Both the position numbers and the translations under genes were made by a program. The notes below the pieces were generated by a model. It ran no database searches and was not told the DNA's origin. It saw only the letters and a list, made by a program, of their open reading frames with translations. Shown here in pieces: positions 24,691-32,348 of a stretch of DNA of 64,000 nt (the first letter of the stretch is position 1; the number at the start of each line of letters is the position of its first letter). Location: positions 251,693-315,692 of the forward strand of contig LWDM01000023.1 of assembly GCA_002083525.1 (NCBI GenBank), in the 5' to 3' direction. The DNA is from Proteobacteria bacterium SG_bin9. GTDB lineage: Bacteria; Pseudomonadota; Alphaproteobacteria; Rhizobiales; Xanthobacteraceae.

Positions 24691-26433
24691 TTAGGCGGAA
24701 GCGCGGATGCGCTGCTTGTCGTAGAGGTCCTTTTCATCGTCCGCGATCGGCACGATGTACGGTTGAACCGCGCGCTTCTCGCAAGCCATCTGGCCGTCTT
24801 TCTTGCTGAGCAGGTTGTGACAGAACCAGTTCTCGTTATCCTTCTCCGGATAATCGGTGCGCAGGTGATAAAGACCCCAGCGGCTCTCGGTGCGCGCGAG
24901 CGATGCAAAAGCGGCCATGTCCGCGCAATCGAGGATCGACTGCGCCTCCAATGCACGCATCAACTCGTGCGCATTGGTCACCATCATCTGTTTTTCCATG
25001 TCCTCGCGCACCTCGCCGAGGCGGCGCTGGCCGAGCTCGAACTTGCGCGTGACCTTCGGTGGCTGCAGGTAATCGTTCACGAGCCGGCGCGTCTTGAATT
25101 CGATCTGGTTCGGCGGAATGCCGTCCTCGCGCTTGGTCGGCGCCAGCACGCGCTCTTTTTCCTTTGCAATGTCGGCGACATCGAACTCGGCGAAGTCGGT
25201 GTTGTCCGCATATTCCATTGCATCTTCGCCCGCGATCGAGCCATTGGTGAAAGCGCCAAGCATGTAGTTGTGCGGCACGCTCGCCATATCGCCAGCAGCG
25301 TAGAGACCGGGCACGGTGGTGCGCGCGAACTCGTCGACGAACACACCAGATGCGCTGTGGCCGGAGCAGAAGCCGATCTCGGAGATATGCATCTCGATCG
25401 GTTCCTGACGATAGTCAGTACCGCGGCCCACGTGGAACAGACCACGCGTCGGCCGCTCCACCTTATGCAAGGTTTCTTCGATCTCGCTGACCGTATTCGG
25501 ATGCAGATGGTTGAGCTTCAGGAATACTGGTCCCTTGCCGGACTGCAGCTCGTTGAAGAACTCCAGCATCATCTGGCCGGACCAATAATCGCATTCGATG
25601 AATCGTGAGCCCTCGCCGTTCGCCGTGTATGCGCCGAAAGGACCGGCCACGTAGGCGCAAGCCGGACCGTTATAGTCTTTGATCAACGGATTGATTTGGA
25701 AGCATTCGAGGTTCGCGAGCGCGGCGCCCGCGTGATACGCCATCGCATAGCCGTCGCCGGAGTTGGCGGCATTTTCATACGTACCGAACATGTAGCCCGA
25801 CGTCGGCAGGCCGAGCCGGCCGGCGGCGCCCATGCACAGGATCACGGACTTTGCCTTGATCACCAGGAACTCGGCGGTGCGCGTGTTGACACTGATGGCG
25901 CCGGCGATGCGGCCGTCCTTGCCGGTCAGCAAACGCGTCGCCATGTAGCGGTTCGAAATCAGGATGCGCGCGCGGCGGAGCTGGCGGTAGAGTGCCTTCT
26001 TCACGGTCTCGCCGTTCGGCATCGGCAGAACGTAGGTGCCAATGTGATGCACCTTCTTCACGGCGAAGTCGCCGTTCTCGTTCTTCAGAAAGCGGATGCC
26101 GAAGCTGTCGAGCTCCTCGATGATCGAGTAACAGCGCTCGGCGTATTTGTAGACGGCCGCCTGATCGACGATGCCGTCGTTCGCGATGGTGATTTCCTTG
26201 GTGTACTGTTCGGGCGTTGCGTAGCCGGGGATCACCGCGTTGTTGAGGCCATCCATGCCCATGGAGATGGCGCCCGAGCGTTTGACGTTGGCTTTTTCAA
26301 GCAGGACGACGTTGGCTTTCGGATTCTTCAGCTTCGCTTTCAGCGCGGCCATCGGGCCCGCGGTGCCGCCACCGATCACCAGAACATCGCAGGAGACTTC
26401 GGAAAGTCCGTCTACAATCTCGTCCATCGTCAT
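24691..26433 (-). CDS. AprA-like / fumarate-reductase-superfamily flavoprotein
   Basis: FAD-dependent oxidoreductase of 580 residues. The FAD fold is DVLVIGGGTAGPMAAL near residue 15, followed by LLEKANVKRSGAISMG, which resembles the corresponding KA-V-RSGA segment of dissimilatory APS reductase alpha subunits. The second FAD segment is VPGLYAAGDMASVPHNYMLGAF, and the C-terminal helical domain includes ESRWGLYHLRTDYPE. The ATG at 26433 has an AAGGA ribosome site; the frame upstream to 26508 has no homology. It is co-transcribed with the ferredoxin and HEAT genes. Candidate reactions are sulfite/APS chemistry or oxidation of an organosulfur compound. I cannot assign the substrate, and no ATP sulfurylase gene is in the window. 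Confidence 0.85.
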   Translation of the reverse strand: MTMDEIVDGLSEVSCDVLVIGGGTAGPMAALKAKLKNPKANVVLLEKANVKRSGAISMGMDGLNNAVIPGYATPEQYTKEITIANDGIVDQAAVYKYAERCYSIIEELDSFGIRFLKNENGDFAVKKVHHIGTYVLPMPNGETVKKALYRQLRRARILISNRYMATRLLTGKDGRIAGAISVNTRTAEFLVIKAKSVILCMGAAGRLGLPTSGYMFGTYENAANSGDGYAMAYHAGAALANLECFQINPLIKDYNGPACAYVAGPFGAYTANGEGSRFIECDYWSGQMMLEFFNELQSGKGPVFLKLNHLHPNTVSEIEETLHKVERPTRGLFHVGRGTDYRQEPIEMHISEIGFCSGHSASGVFVDEFARTTVPGLYAAGDMASVPHNYMLGAFTNGSIAGEDAMEYADNTDFAEFDVADIAKEKERVLAPTKREDGIPPNQIEFKTRRLVNDYLQPPKVTRKFELGQRRLGEVREDMEKQMMVTNAHELMRALEAQSILDCADMAAFASLARTESRWGLYHLRTDYPEKDNENWFCHNLLSKKDGQMACEKRAVQPYIVPIADDEKDLYDKQRIRASA

Positions 26434-26485
26434 CGATCCTTCTGCGTGCCCTTGAACTGAAGCAATTTCCGTTCCATGGTGCTGC

Positions 26486-26501
26486 CGCCGCCTGTGCGGC
26501 G
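26486..26501. repeat. GC-rich hairpin upstream of the AprA-like gene
   Basis: CGCCGC-CTGT-GCGGCG forms a 6-bp stem in the 82-bp gap between the reductase stop and the AprA-like start. There is no T-run. It may reduce read-through or stabilise the processed mRNA. Confidence 0.35.
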
Positions 26502-26504
26502 ATA

Positions 26505-26517
26505 GCAACTAATTGTC
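26505..26517. promoter_or_regulatory. Shared intergenic motif (GCAACTAAT class), copy 1
   Basis: GCAACTAATTGTC overlaps the stop codon of the ferredoxin-NADP reductase gene, about 72 bases upstream of the AprA-like start. It shares the 9-mer GCAACTAAT with sites at 27371-27383 and 29858-29870. Confidence 0.45.
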
Positions 26518-27289
26518 AGCGCTCGGCGAACGCCTTTTCGATCACGAAATGGCCGGGTTCGCTGTGGTTGCCTTCTTCGAAGCCACGTCCCTCGAGCATG
26601 ACCTTCAGGTCCTCCAGCATGCGCGGGCTGCCGCACATCATGATGCGATCGGTCGCGATATCGAGCGTGCCGAGGCCCGTATCGTTAAAGAGCTGGTTAG
26701 ACGTGATGAGATCGGTGATGCGGCCGCGGTTCCGGAACGGCTCGCGCGTCACCGTCGGGTAATAGATCAGCTTGTCCTGAAGCAGTGGCCCGAACAGTTC
26801 GTCTTCCGTCAGTCGGGCGACGAGCTGCTCGCCGTAGGTCAGTTCCGAAACCTGCCGGCAACCGTGCACCAGCACGATCGACTCGTACTGATCGTAAACG
26901 TCAGGATCCTTGATCAGGCTTGCAAAGGGCGTGAGCCCTGTGCCGGTCGAGAGCAGGAACAGCCGTTTGCCTGGAATGAGGTTGCCGGTGATCAGCGTGC
27001 CGGTCGCCTTGCGGCCGACGAGAATGATGTCGCCTTCCTTGATTGTCTGCAGGCGCGAGGTCAGCGCGCCGTCCGACACCTTGATGCTGAAGAATTCGAG
27101 CGCCTCTTCGTGATTGGCGCTGGCCATGCTGTAGGCGCGCAGCAACGGCCTGCCCTCGACTTCGAGGCCGATCATCGCAAATTGACCGTTCTGAAAGCGG
27201 AAGCCCGGATCGCGCGTCGCGGTGAAGCTGAACAACGTATCGGTCCAGTGCCGAACCGACAGAACCTGCTCACGATTAAATGCGCTCAT
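26516..27289 (-). CDS. fpr: Ferredoxin-NADP reductase (Fpr family)
   Basis: FAD enzyme of 257 residues that moves electrons between ferredoxin/flavodoxin and NADP(H). The FAD-binding motif is RAYSMAS near residues 51-57. The NADP-binding segment is LLSTGTGLTPFASLI, followed by VHGCRQVSELTY. The C-terminus ends FVIEKAFAER, the bacterial Fpr subclass signature. It lies 82 bases upstream of the AprA-like gene on the same strand. It would link cellular NADPH to the adjacent ferredoxin. Being in this cluster rather than alone suggests a dedicated copy. Confidence 0.93.
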   Translation of the reverse strand: MSAFNREQVLSVRHWTDTLFSFTATRDPGFRFQNGQFAMIGLEVEGRPLLRAYSMASANHEEALEFFSIKVSDGALTSRLQTIKEGDIILVGRKATGTLITGNLIPGKRLFLLSTGTGLTPFASLIKDPDVYDQYESIVLVHGCRQVSELTYGEQLVARLTEDELFGPLLQDKLIYYPTVTREPFRNRGRITDLITSNQLFNDTGLGTLDIATDRIMMCGSPRMLEDLKVMLEGRGFEEGNHSEPGHFVIEKAFAER

Positions 27290-27370
27290 GATGTGTGTCC
27301 CAATGAATCACGCGTTGATCGCATCATCAGGAACAGCGCCGCTGCGCTCAATGAAACTGGCGCAGGAGCA

Positions 27371-27383
27371 GTTGATTAGTTGC
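27371..27383. promoter_or_regulatory. Shared intergenic motif (GCAACTAAT class), copy 2
   Basis: Reading the minus strand, GCAACTAATCAAC lies about 80 bases upstream of the reductase start at 27289. It is the same 13-mer as at 29858-29870. On the plus strand, TTGATTAGTTGCAA also fits the loose TTG-N8-CAA outline of Crp/Fnr-type sites. Confidence 0.5.
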
Positions 27384-27414
27384 AAAGATTCGGGAGAGCG
27401 CGACGTCGTGAGCG

Positions 27415-28425
27415 TCAGAGTGGCATTCTGCTCACATAGGCGGCAACAATCGTTAACAGAAATGCCGACAGCACAAGCAGCAATACGATCGGGCGCCATC
27501 CGTAAGCGAGGACGTTGCGCCAGGGCAGCGTCAGTCCGATCGCAGCCATCGCCATCAGCAGGCAGAAGCGCGACAACGGAACCGTTGCACGCTCAAAGCT
27601 CGGCGGCAAAACACCCGACATTGCGAGCAGCGCGAAGACGACAAATGCAACGAGAAACAATGGCAGCACCGGCGTTCGCGCCTCCGCCGAGCGCGCCGGA
27701 GACACGCCGATGAATGCGATCAGCATCGTCGCCGGCGCCAACATGGCGACACGGATAAGTTTTGTCACCGTCGCCGCCTCTCCCGTCGCCGGATCGACGG
27801 CGTAGCCCGCGGCCACCGCGTGGGCAACCTCGTGAATGCTACCGCCGAGCAGAACGCCGGCTTGGGATGCATCCAGGCCAAGGATTTGCGACAGCATCGG
27901 ATACGCCAGCATCGCCAGCATTGAGATGACGCTGACGGCTCCGATCGTGCACGCTGCATCGCATTTCGCATTGTCGTCGCGCGTAAGAATAGTGGCGAAC
28001 GCTGCGGCAGCCGAAGCACCGCAGATGGCAACCGATGCAGCGGCGATCAGCGAGAGATCACGATTGACACCAAGGACAGGACCAAGCAGCCAACCTGCCG
28101 TCAGAACAAGCGCAATTGAGAGTGCGAGGATCGCAAGCGTGCTCCAATCGATGACATGCAAGGTCGCAGCCGAAATCTGGAAGCCGAGCAGCGCCACACC
28201 AAGCCTCAGCACGTGCTTGCCGGCGACCGCGATGCCGGGCGTAAACATGGCAGGCGGCTGCCAGATGGATGCCAGAACCATGGCCATCAGCAATGCCCAC
28301 ACCACCCCGCTTCCCATCCACATCGCGGCAGCGGCGGCGACACCCCCGATGGAAGCGCACAGCAGAAAGCCCGGAACGACGCGGATGATGGACGATGTTT
28401 CGCGCGAATCGGCAGGCGTCAGCAT
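27415..28425 (-). CDS. YeiH/TauZ-type putative sulfate/sulfite exporter (UPF0324)
   Basis: Membrane protein of 336 residues with about ten hydrophobic helices. Family marks include GIAVAGKHVLRLGVALLGFQ, the AICGASAAAAFATI helix and the GGSIHEVAHAVAAG segment. This family includes TauZ and SuyZ, which are genetically tied to sulfonate dissimilation and thought to export sulfate or sulfite. The ATG at 28425 has a GAGG ribosome site; an in-frame GTG at 28452 is the alternative. It is divergent from the DUF971 gene and upstream of the ferredoxin-NADP reductase gene. It is the strongest hint that this cluster handles sulfur oxyanions. Confidence 0.88.
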   Translation of the reverse strand: MLTPADSRETSSIIRVVPGFLLCASIGGVAAAAAMWMGSGVVWALLMAMVLASIWQPPAMFTPGIAVAGKHVLRLGVALLGFQISAATLHVIDWSTLAILALSIALVLTAGWLLGPVLGVNRDLSLIAAASVAICGASAAAAFATILTRDDNAKCDAACTIGAVSVISMLAMLAYPMLSQILGLDASQAGVLLGGSIHEVAHAVAAGYAVDPATGEAATVTKLIRVAMLAPATMLIAFIGVSPARSAEARTPVLPLFLVAFVVFALLAMSGVLPPSFERATVPLSRFCLLMAMAAIGLTLPWRNVLAYGWRPIVLLLVLSAFLLTIVAAYVSRMPL

Positions 28426-28497
28426 AGGTGCCTCAGACGCGCGGTTCGACACAAACCGTCGCTGGAGTAATTCAATCTCCCACTACCTCCGCAACAA

Positions 28498-28509
28498 GCA
28501 ACGAATTGC
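28498..28509. promoter_or_regulatory. GCAA-N4-TTGC palindrome, motif copy 3
   Basis: GCAACGAATTGC lies in the divergent region between the YeiH-type gene and the DUF971 gene. It has the same GCAAC half-site as the other copies and a proper TTGC second half. Confidence 0.5.
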
Positions 28510-28530
28510 CACGCAGCTGTCTTGCGGCAG

Positions 28531-28542
28531 GCAACTCGTTGC
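28531..28542. promoter_or_regulatory. GCAA-N4-TTGC palindrome, motif copy 4
   Basis: GCAAC-TC-GTTGC is a perfect 5-bp palindrome, 33 bases (three helical turns) from copy 3. Two in-phase sites in a divergent promoter suggest cooperative binding. Confidence 0.5.
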
Positions 28543-28577
28543 TTTTCCCAGTCAGCCGTATGTGATCCACTCAGCGA

Positions 28578-28868
28578 ATGTCAGAGGCACCCGAGCGAAT
28601 TGCAGTGACCAATGACCGCTCCGATCTGCGGTTGACGTTCGCGCAAGGAGAGCCTCTCACATTGAGTGCGCACCGGTTGCGAGCCGCGTGCAAATGCGCC
28701 CATTGCACGCGCGCCCGGATCGACAACACCTTTCCGGCAACGTTCGAATTTCTGTCGATCACCGATGTCGTTCCGCAGGGACATTTCGGCATCAACATCG
28801 CCTTTTCGGACGGCCATGCGCGAGGCATCTATCCCTGGTCGTACCTGCGTGCGATCGCGGCCGCCTGA
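28578..28868 (+). CDS. DUF971 (gamma-butyrobetaine hydroxylase N-terminal-like) zinc-binding protein
   Basis: Protein of 96 residues. Cys38, Cys40 and Cys43 (CKCAHC) and a His in SDGHARGIYPW (His80) match the zinc-ligand layout of the N-terminal domain of gamma-butyrobetaine hydroxylase, here as a stand-alone protein. Stand-alone DUF971 proteins are often found near iron-sulfur protein genes; a role in cluster or metal handling is a reasonable guess. It is divergent from the YeiH-type exporter gene and sits upstream of the Crp/Fnr-type gene. No good ribosome site precedes the ATG. Confidence 0.85.
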   Translation: MSEAPERIAVTNDRSDLRLTFAQGEPLTLSAHRLRAACKCAHCTRARIDNTFPATFEFLSITDVVPQGHFGINIAFSDGHARGIYPWSYLRAIAAA

Positions 28869-28956
28869 TCGCTCCAAGCCCTTCACAAACTTCGCGTTTC
28901 AGACGTCAAGCATTGCGGCAACCCGCCGCTGGACGGGCCGCGCGTAACGCCTGATC

Positions 28957-28972
28957 TGGCATGGAGATTGCT
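28957..28972 (+). promoter_or_regulatory. Sigma-54 (-24/-12) promoter-like element
   Basis: TGGCATGGAGATTGCT has the invariant GG (28958-28959) and GC (28970-28971) exactly ten bases apart. It differs from TGGCACG-N4-TTGCW at one base. It would place the transcript start near 28983, 27 bases before the regulator ATG at 29010. Confidence 0.55.
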
Positions 28973-29009
28973 CCGTTTAAGAACGGTTCCAATTTTCCGG
29001 GAGCGTTCC

Positions 29010-29789
29010 ATGGAGCTCTACGCATCCAACCTTTCCAGCCCGCGCGGGTCGGTGCCGCGGGTGACGACACCCGGTGGCGGACAATCGCTGCTGCTGACAG
29101 AAAGTGCACGCGCGATCGGCGGCGCACCCTCGCTGTTCGATACGCTGACGCCGCAGGAACGCGAGATCGTCCTCAAGCATGGCCGGCGCCGCGTGCTCTA
29201 TCGCGGCCAAACGCTGTTCAACCAGGGCGCCAAGCATGATGGCATCTACCTGATCGAGACCGGCCGCATCCGCGTGTTCTACACCGCGCCATCGAGCCGC
29301 GAGATCACCCTCGCCTACTGGCATCCGGGCAATTTTGTCGGCGGCCCCGAAGTGTTCGGGTCCGGCGTGCATCAGTGGTCGGGCGTTGCGACCAGCAATT
29401 CCAGTGTTGTTCAGCTTCCCGGCAAGGAGCTGCGCGCGCTTGTCGTCGAGGTCCCGAACCTCGCGATCGGCTTGATCGAAGGCCTGACGTTTAAGGGCAA
29501 ATGCTACTCCGCGCTCGCACAGATGCTTGGAACGCGTTCCGTCACCGAACGGTTAGCGCACCTGCTGCTGCACCTTGCCGACCTGTACGGAGCCAAGGAT
29601 GAGGACGGCATCGCGATCAGCGCGGCGTTCACCCATGCGGATCTGGCTCATATGGTCGGTGCGACCAGACAATGGGTCACGATCAGTCTTAAGCGCATGC
29701 AGGAGAAAGGCATCGTCACGTCGCGCAAGTCGCACATCGTCGTGAAGCGGCCGGATGTGCTGCAGGAGATGCGCGGACAGGGCGATTAA
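29010..29789 (+). CDS. Crp/Fnr-family transcriptional regulator
   Basis: Regulator of 259 residues. The cyclic-nucleotide-binding-like domain lies near residues 55-150 (RGQTLFNQGAKHDGIYLIETGRIRVFY). The C-terminal helix-turn-helix is TRQWVTISLKRMQEKGIV. The only cysteine (in KGKCYSA) lies in the middle, so it has no FNR-type Fe-S cluster; the effector is unknown. The ATG at 29010 is preferred over an in-frame TTG at 28968, because the latter lies inside the sigma-54-like element. Its position between the importer and the redox operon makes it the likely controller of the GCAACTAAT sites. Confidence 0.9.
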   Translation: MELYASNLSSPRGSVPRVTTPGGGQSLLLTESARAIGGAPSLFDTLTPQEREIVLKHGRRRVLYRGQTLFNQGAKHDGIYLIETGRIRVFYTAPSSREITLAYWHPGNFVGGPEVFGSGVHQWSGVATSNSSVVQLPGKELRALVVEVPNLAIGLIEGLTFKGKCYSALAQMLGTRSVTERLAHLLLHLADLYGAKDEDGIAISAAFTHADLAHMVGATRQWVTISLKRMQEKGIVTSRKSHIVVKRPDVLQEMRGQGD

Positions 29790-29816
29790 CTACTGTGCCT
29801 AGGGATACGGCTCAGC

Positions 29817-29831
29817 GTGCAAAATCTGCAC
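29817..29831. promoter_or_regulatory. Inverted repeat upstream of the importer
   Basis: GTGCA-AAATC-TGCAC is a perfect 5-bp inverted repeat located 41 bases before motif copy 5 and about 140 bases before the binding-protein start. It may be an additional regulator site. Confidence 0.3.
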
Positions 29832-29857
29832 AAAGACTAAGCAGCGCAGAATTCGCG

Positions 29858-29870
29858 GCAACTAATCAAC
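29858..29870. promoter_or_regulatory. Shared intergenic motif (GCAACTAAT class), copy 5
   Basis: GCAACTAATCAAC is identical over 13 bases to copy 2 (27371-27383, opposite strand). It lies about 100 bases upstream of the binding-protein start. Confidence 0.5.
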
Positions 29871-29971
29871 CCCCAACCGGCAGCGACGTTTGATCCAGCA
29901 AGAGTCGAACCCAAAGATGCGGAAAACAGGGAGCAAACGCCCGGGCACTCGCAACATCAGGGGATACAGCC

Positions 29972-31426
29972 ATGGGTTACCAGATTTTGGGTTATCAGAT
30001 TGTGGCCCACCGCACTAAACGGAATTACCGCCGGATTGCTGCTGCCGCCGCAGTAGCCGCGCTGTTCGCACCATCGCTCGCCTCCGCGCAAACTGTCGTC
30101 AAGATCGGCATCGGCACGCAAGACACCACGACCAACACCGTGACGACCGGTGTCGTGATCCGCCAGCTCAAGCTGCTCGAAAAGCATCTGCCGAAGGACG
30201 GCAAGTACGCCAACGTCAGTTTCGAGTTCGAATGGAACAACTTCACGTCCGGCCCACCCGTCACCAACGGTATGATGGCCAACAAGCTGCAGTTTGGGGC
30301 GATGGGCGACTACCCGCTGGTCGTCAACGGCTTCACGTTCGAGAGCAACCCCGAAAGCAAGAGCCGTCTCGTCGCGGTTGCCGCCTATAGCCTCGCAGGC
30401 TCCGGCAACGGGATGGTCGTCCACAAGGACTCGCCCTACTACGAACTCTCTGACCTCAAGGGCAAACTCGTCAGCGTTCCCTTCGGCTCTGCCGCGCATG
30501 GCATGGTGCTGAAGTCGCTGCAGGACCGCGGCTGGCCTGCGGACTACTTCCAACTCGTCAGCCAGAGCCCGGAAGTCGGTTCCACCAACCTGCAGGAAAA
30601 GAAGATCGATGCGCACGCCGATTTCGTGCCGTTCGCCGAGCTGCTGCCGTTCCGCGGCTTCGCACGCAAGATCTACGACGGCGTCGAGACCAACACGCCG
30701 ACATGGCACGGTGTGGTGGTCCGCACCGACTTCGCCGAGAAGTATCCGGAAGTCGTCGTCGCCTACATGAAGGCGATCATCGATGCCAACGCGTGGCTAC
30801 GCGCCGATCCGAAGCTCGCCGCCGAGAAAATTCAGGAGTGGACCGGCATCAACAAGGAAGTCGTCTACATCTTCCTCGGCCCTGGCGGCAACATGACGAC
30901 CGATCCCACCATCAAGCCGCAGCTGATCGCATCGGCCAGCGTTGCAGTGAAGACGCTGCAGAACCTCGGACGCATGAAAGAATTCGACCCGACCAAGTGG
31001 GTCGACGACAGCTACATCCGCAAGGCTTACGCGGAGATGAAGCTCGACTACGATGCTCAGCTTAAGAGCACTTCGAACTACGAAGTGAAGGGCGAAGACA
31101 AATTCTGCAAAAAGCCGGTCACCGATCCGCGCAAGGCCGGTGAGGTCTGGATTGACGGCGAGGGAATCGAACCGTTCTCGAGCACGTCCTGCACGCTCGC
31201 CGCTTATGCCGACATCAAAGGCAAGGGCAAGAAGATCAACATGGCTTACGTCTTCGATACCGCGCGCGGCATCAAGCTGTTCGCCGATCAGGCTTTCTTC
31301 GCTGTATCGAAGGGCGAGATCGCGCCATTTCTGCTGAAAAAGGACGCCGAAGCGCATGCCGGCAAGACTGGCGGAAAAGTGCTCGGCTTCGAGGACGCGC
31401 TGAAGTCGGCGGTGAGCGGAGGCTGA
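29972..31426 (+). CDS. Tau/Ssu-type ABC substrate-binding protein with C-terminal NosL-like domain
   Basis: Exported receptor of 484 residues; TauA/SsuA proteins are usually 310-340. Residues 17-40 form a basic-hydrophobic signal peptide ending SLASAQ. Residues 41 to about 350 are a type II binding fold (KLQFGAMGDYPLVVN, LKGKLVSVPFGSAAHGMVL). Residues about 372-480 resemble the copper-binding NosL family: a leading Cys379, a middle Cys407, then a YVFDTARG segment and the end DAEAHAGKTGGKVLGFEDAL. No methionine-rich copper site is evident. It leads the importer operon. The ligand is probably a sulfonate or a related anion. The N-terminal codons contain a 15-bp tandem repeat. Confidence 0.85.
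   Translation: MGYQILGYQIVAHRTKRNYRRIAAAAAVAALFAPSLASAQTVVKIGIGTQDTTTNTVTTGVVIRQLKLLEKHLPKDGKYANVSFEFEWNNFTSGPPVTNGMMANKLQFGAMGDYPLVVNGFTFESNPESKSRLVAVAAYSLAGSGNGMVVHKDSPYYELSDLKGKLVSVPFGSAAHGMVLKSLQDRGWPADYFQLVSQSPEVGSTNLQEKKIDAHADFVPFAELLPFRGFARKIYDGVETNTPTWHGVVVRTDFAEKYPEVVVAYMKAIIDANAWLRADPKLAAEKIQEWTGINKEVVYIFLGPGGNMTTDPTIKPQLIASASVAVKTLQNLGRMKEFDPTKWVDDSYIRKAYAEMKLDYDAQLKSTSNYEVKGEDKFCKKPVTDPRKAGEVWIDGEGIEPFSSTSCTLAAYADIKGKGKKINMAYVFDTARGIKLFADQAFFAVSKGEIAPFLLKKDAEAHAGKTGGKVLGFEDALKSAVSGG
29974..30003 (+). repeat. 15-bp tandem repeat at the start of the binding-protein gene
   Basis: GGGTTACCAGATTTT is followed directly by GGGTTATCAGATTGT (13 of 15 identical), encoding GYQIL-GYQIV before the signal peptide. 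It probably arose by slippage. Confidence 0.7.
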
Positions 31427-31427
31427 G

Positions 31428-32339
31428 GTGGAAAGCGCAATTCTGCGACGCGAGATCGAGCCGCCGGCGCTGGAGCCGGCGGCTGTCACGTCCCCGGAAA
31501 TAGAGACGCCCGCCCCAGTCCAGCCGTTCGCGGTGCGGGTTTTCACCTATTTCAAACGCTGGATCTTGGTGAACCGAAACGAAATTCGCGCCATCATCAT
31601 CGGAACCATCTCGATCGCGCTATTCCTGCTGTGCTGGCATCTGCTGACGAAATACAAGGTGGTCGCGATCGTCCGCTTTACCAACGTCCCCTCGCCTAGC
31701 GCGGTCTTTGAAAGCCTCACCAAGGCATTCGCCGACTCAAAATTCATGATGCACATCATGCTGAGCTGCCGGCGCATCGCGCTCGGTTTCATGATGGCGG
31801 CAGTCATCGCGGTTCCGCTCGGTCTGATCATGGGCCGGTTCAAGCTGGCCCGCGAAGTCATCTTTCCGGTGTCCGAAATTCTGCGGCCGATCCCGGCGAT
31901 CGCCTGGGTGCCGATGGCGATCATGCTGTGGCCGACCAACGAGCAGAGCATCGTCTTCATCACCTTCCTCGGCTCGTTCTTCCCGATCCTGATCAATACG
32001 CTCCACGGCATGTCCCTGGTGGATCCGGTGCTGGTTCGTGCCTCGCAGTGCCTCGGCGCGAAGGAGGCCTCGATCTTCCGCGACGTCTATTTCCCCTCGT
32101 CTCTACCGCACATCTTCACCGGCCTCACCGTCGGCATGGGCGTCGCGTGGGTGTCGCTGATCGCCGCCGAGATGATCTCCGGCCAGTTCGGCATCGGCTA
32201 TTTCACCTGGGAGGCCTATTCGCTGGTTCAGTACGCCGACATCGCGCTCGGCATGATCTGCATCGGCGTATTGGGCCTGGCATCGAGCGCTCTGATCCGC
32301 GGGATCGGCACGCTGGTGATGCCCTGGAAGCGAGCGTGA
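31428..32339 (+). CDS. ABC transporter permease (SsuC/TauC family)
   Basis: Inner-membrane permease of 303 residues starting at GTG one base after the binding-protein stop. A hydrophilic, proline-rich leader of about 50 residues precedes six helices. The family segments LRPIPAIAWVPMAIMLW and the EAA loop (ASQCLGAKEASIFRDVYFPSSLPHIFTGL) are present. Together with the ATPase downstream it forms the importer fed by the NosL-fused receptor. The nitrate/sulfonate/taurine class is secure; the ligand is not. Confidence 0.92.
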   Translation: MESAILRREIEPPALEPAAVTSPEIETPAPVQPFAVRVFTYFKRWILVNRNEIRAIIIGTISIALFLLCWHLLTKYKVVAIVRFTNVPSPSAVFESLTKAFADSKFMMHIMLSCRRIALGFMMAAVIAVPLGLIMGRFKLAREVIFPVSEILRPIPAIAWVPMAIMLWPTNEQSIVFITFLGSFFPILINTLHGMSLVDPVLVRASQCLGAKEASIFRDVYFPSSLPHIFTGLTVGMGVAWVSLIAAEMISGQFGIGYFTWEAYSLVQYADIALGMICIGVLGLASSALIRGIGTLVMPWKRA

Positions 32340-32348
32340 GGTGACGTG

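Noticed and set aside
24436..26433. Calling the pair a true dissimilatory APS reductase (aprAB)
   Set aside because: The ferredoxin lacks the AprB tail, the flavoprotein is shorter than typical AprA, and no sat, dsr or qmo genes are near.
29974..30003. Tandem repeat as a possible CRISPR or regulatory array
   Set aside because: Only two 15-bp units, inside a coding region, no spacers.
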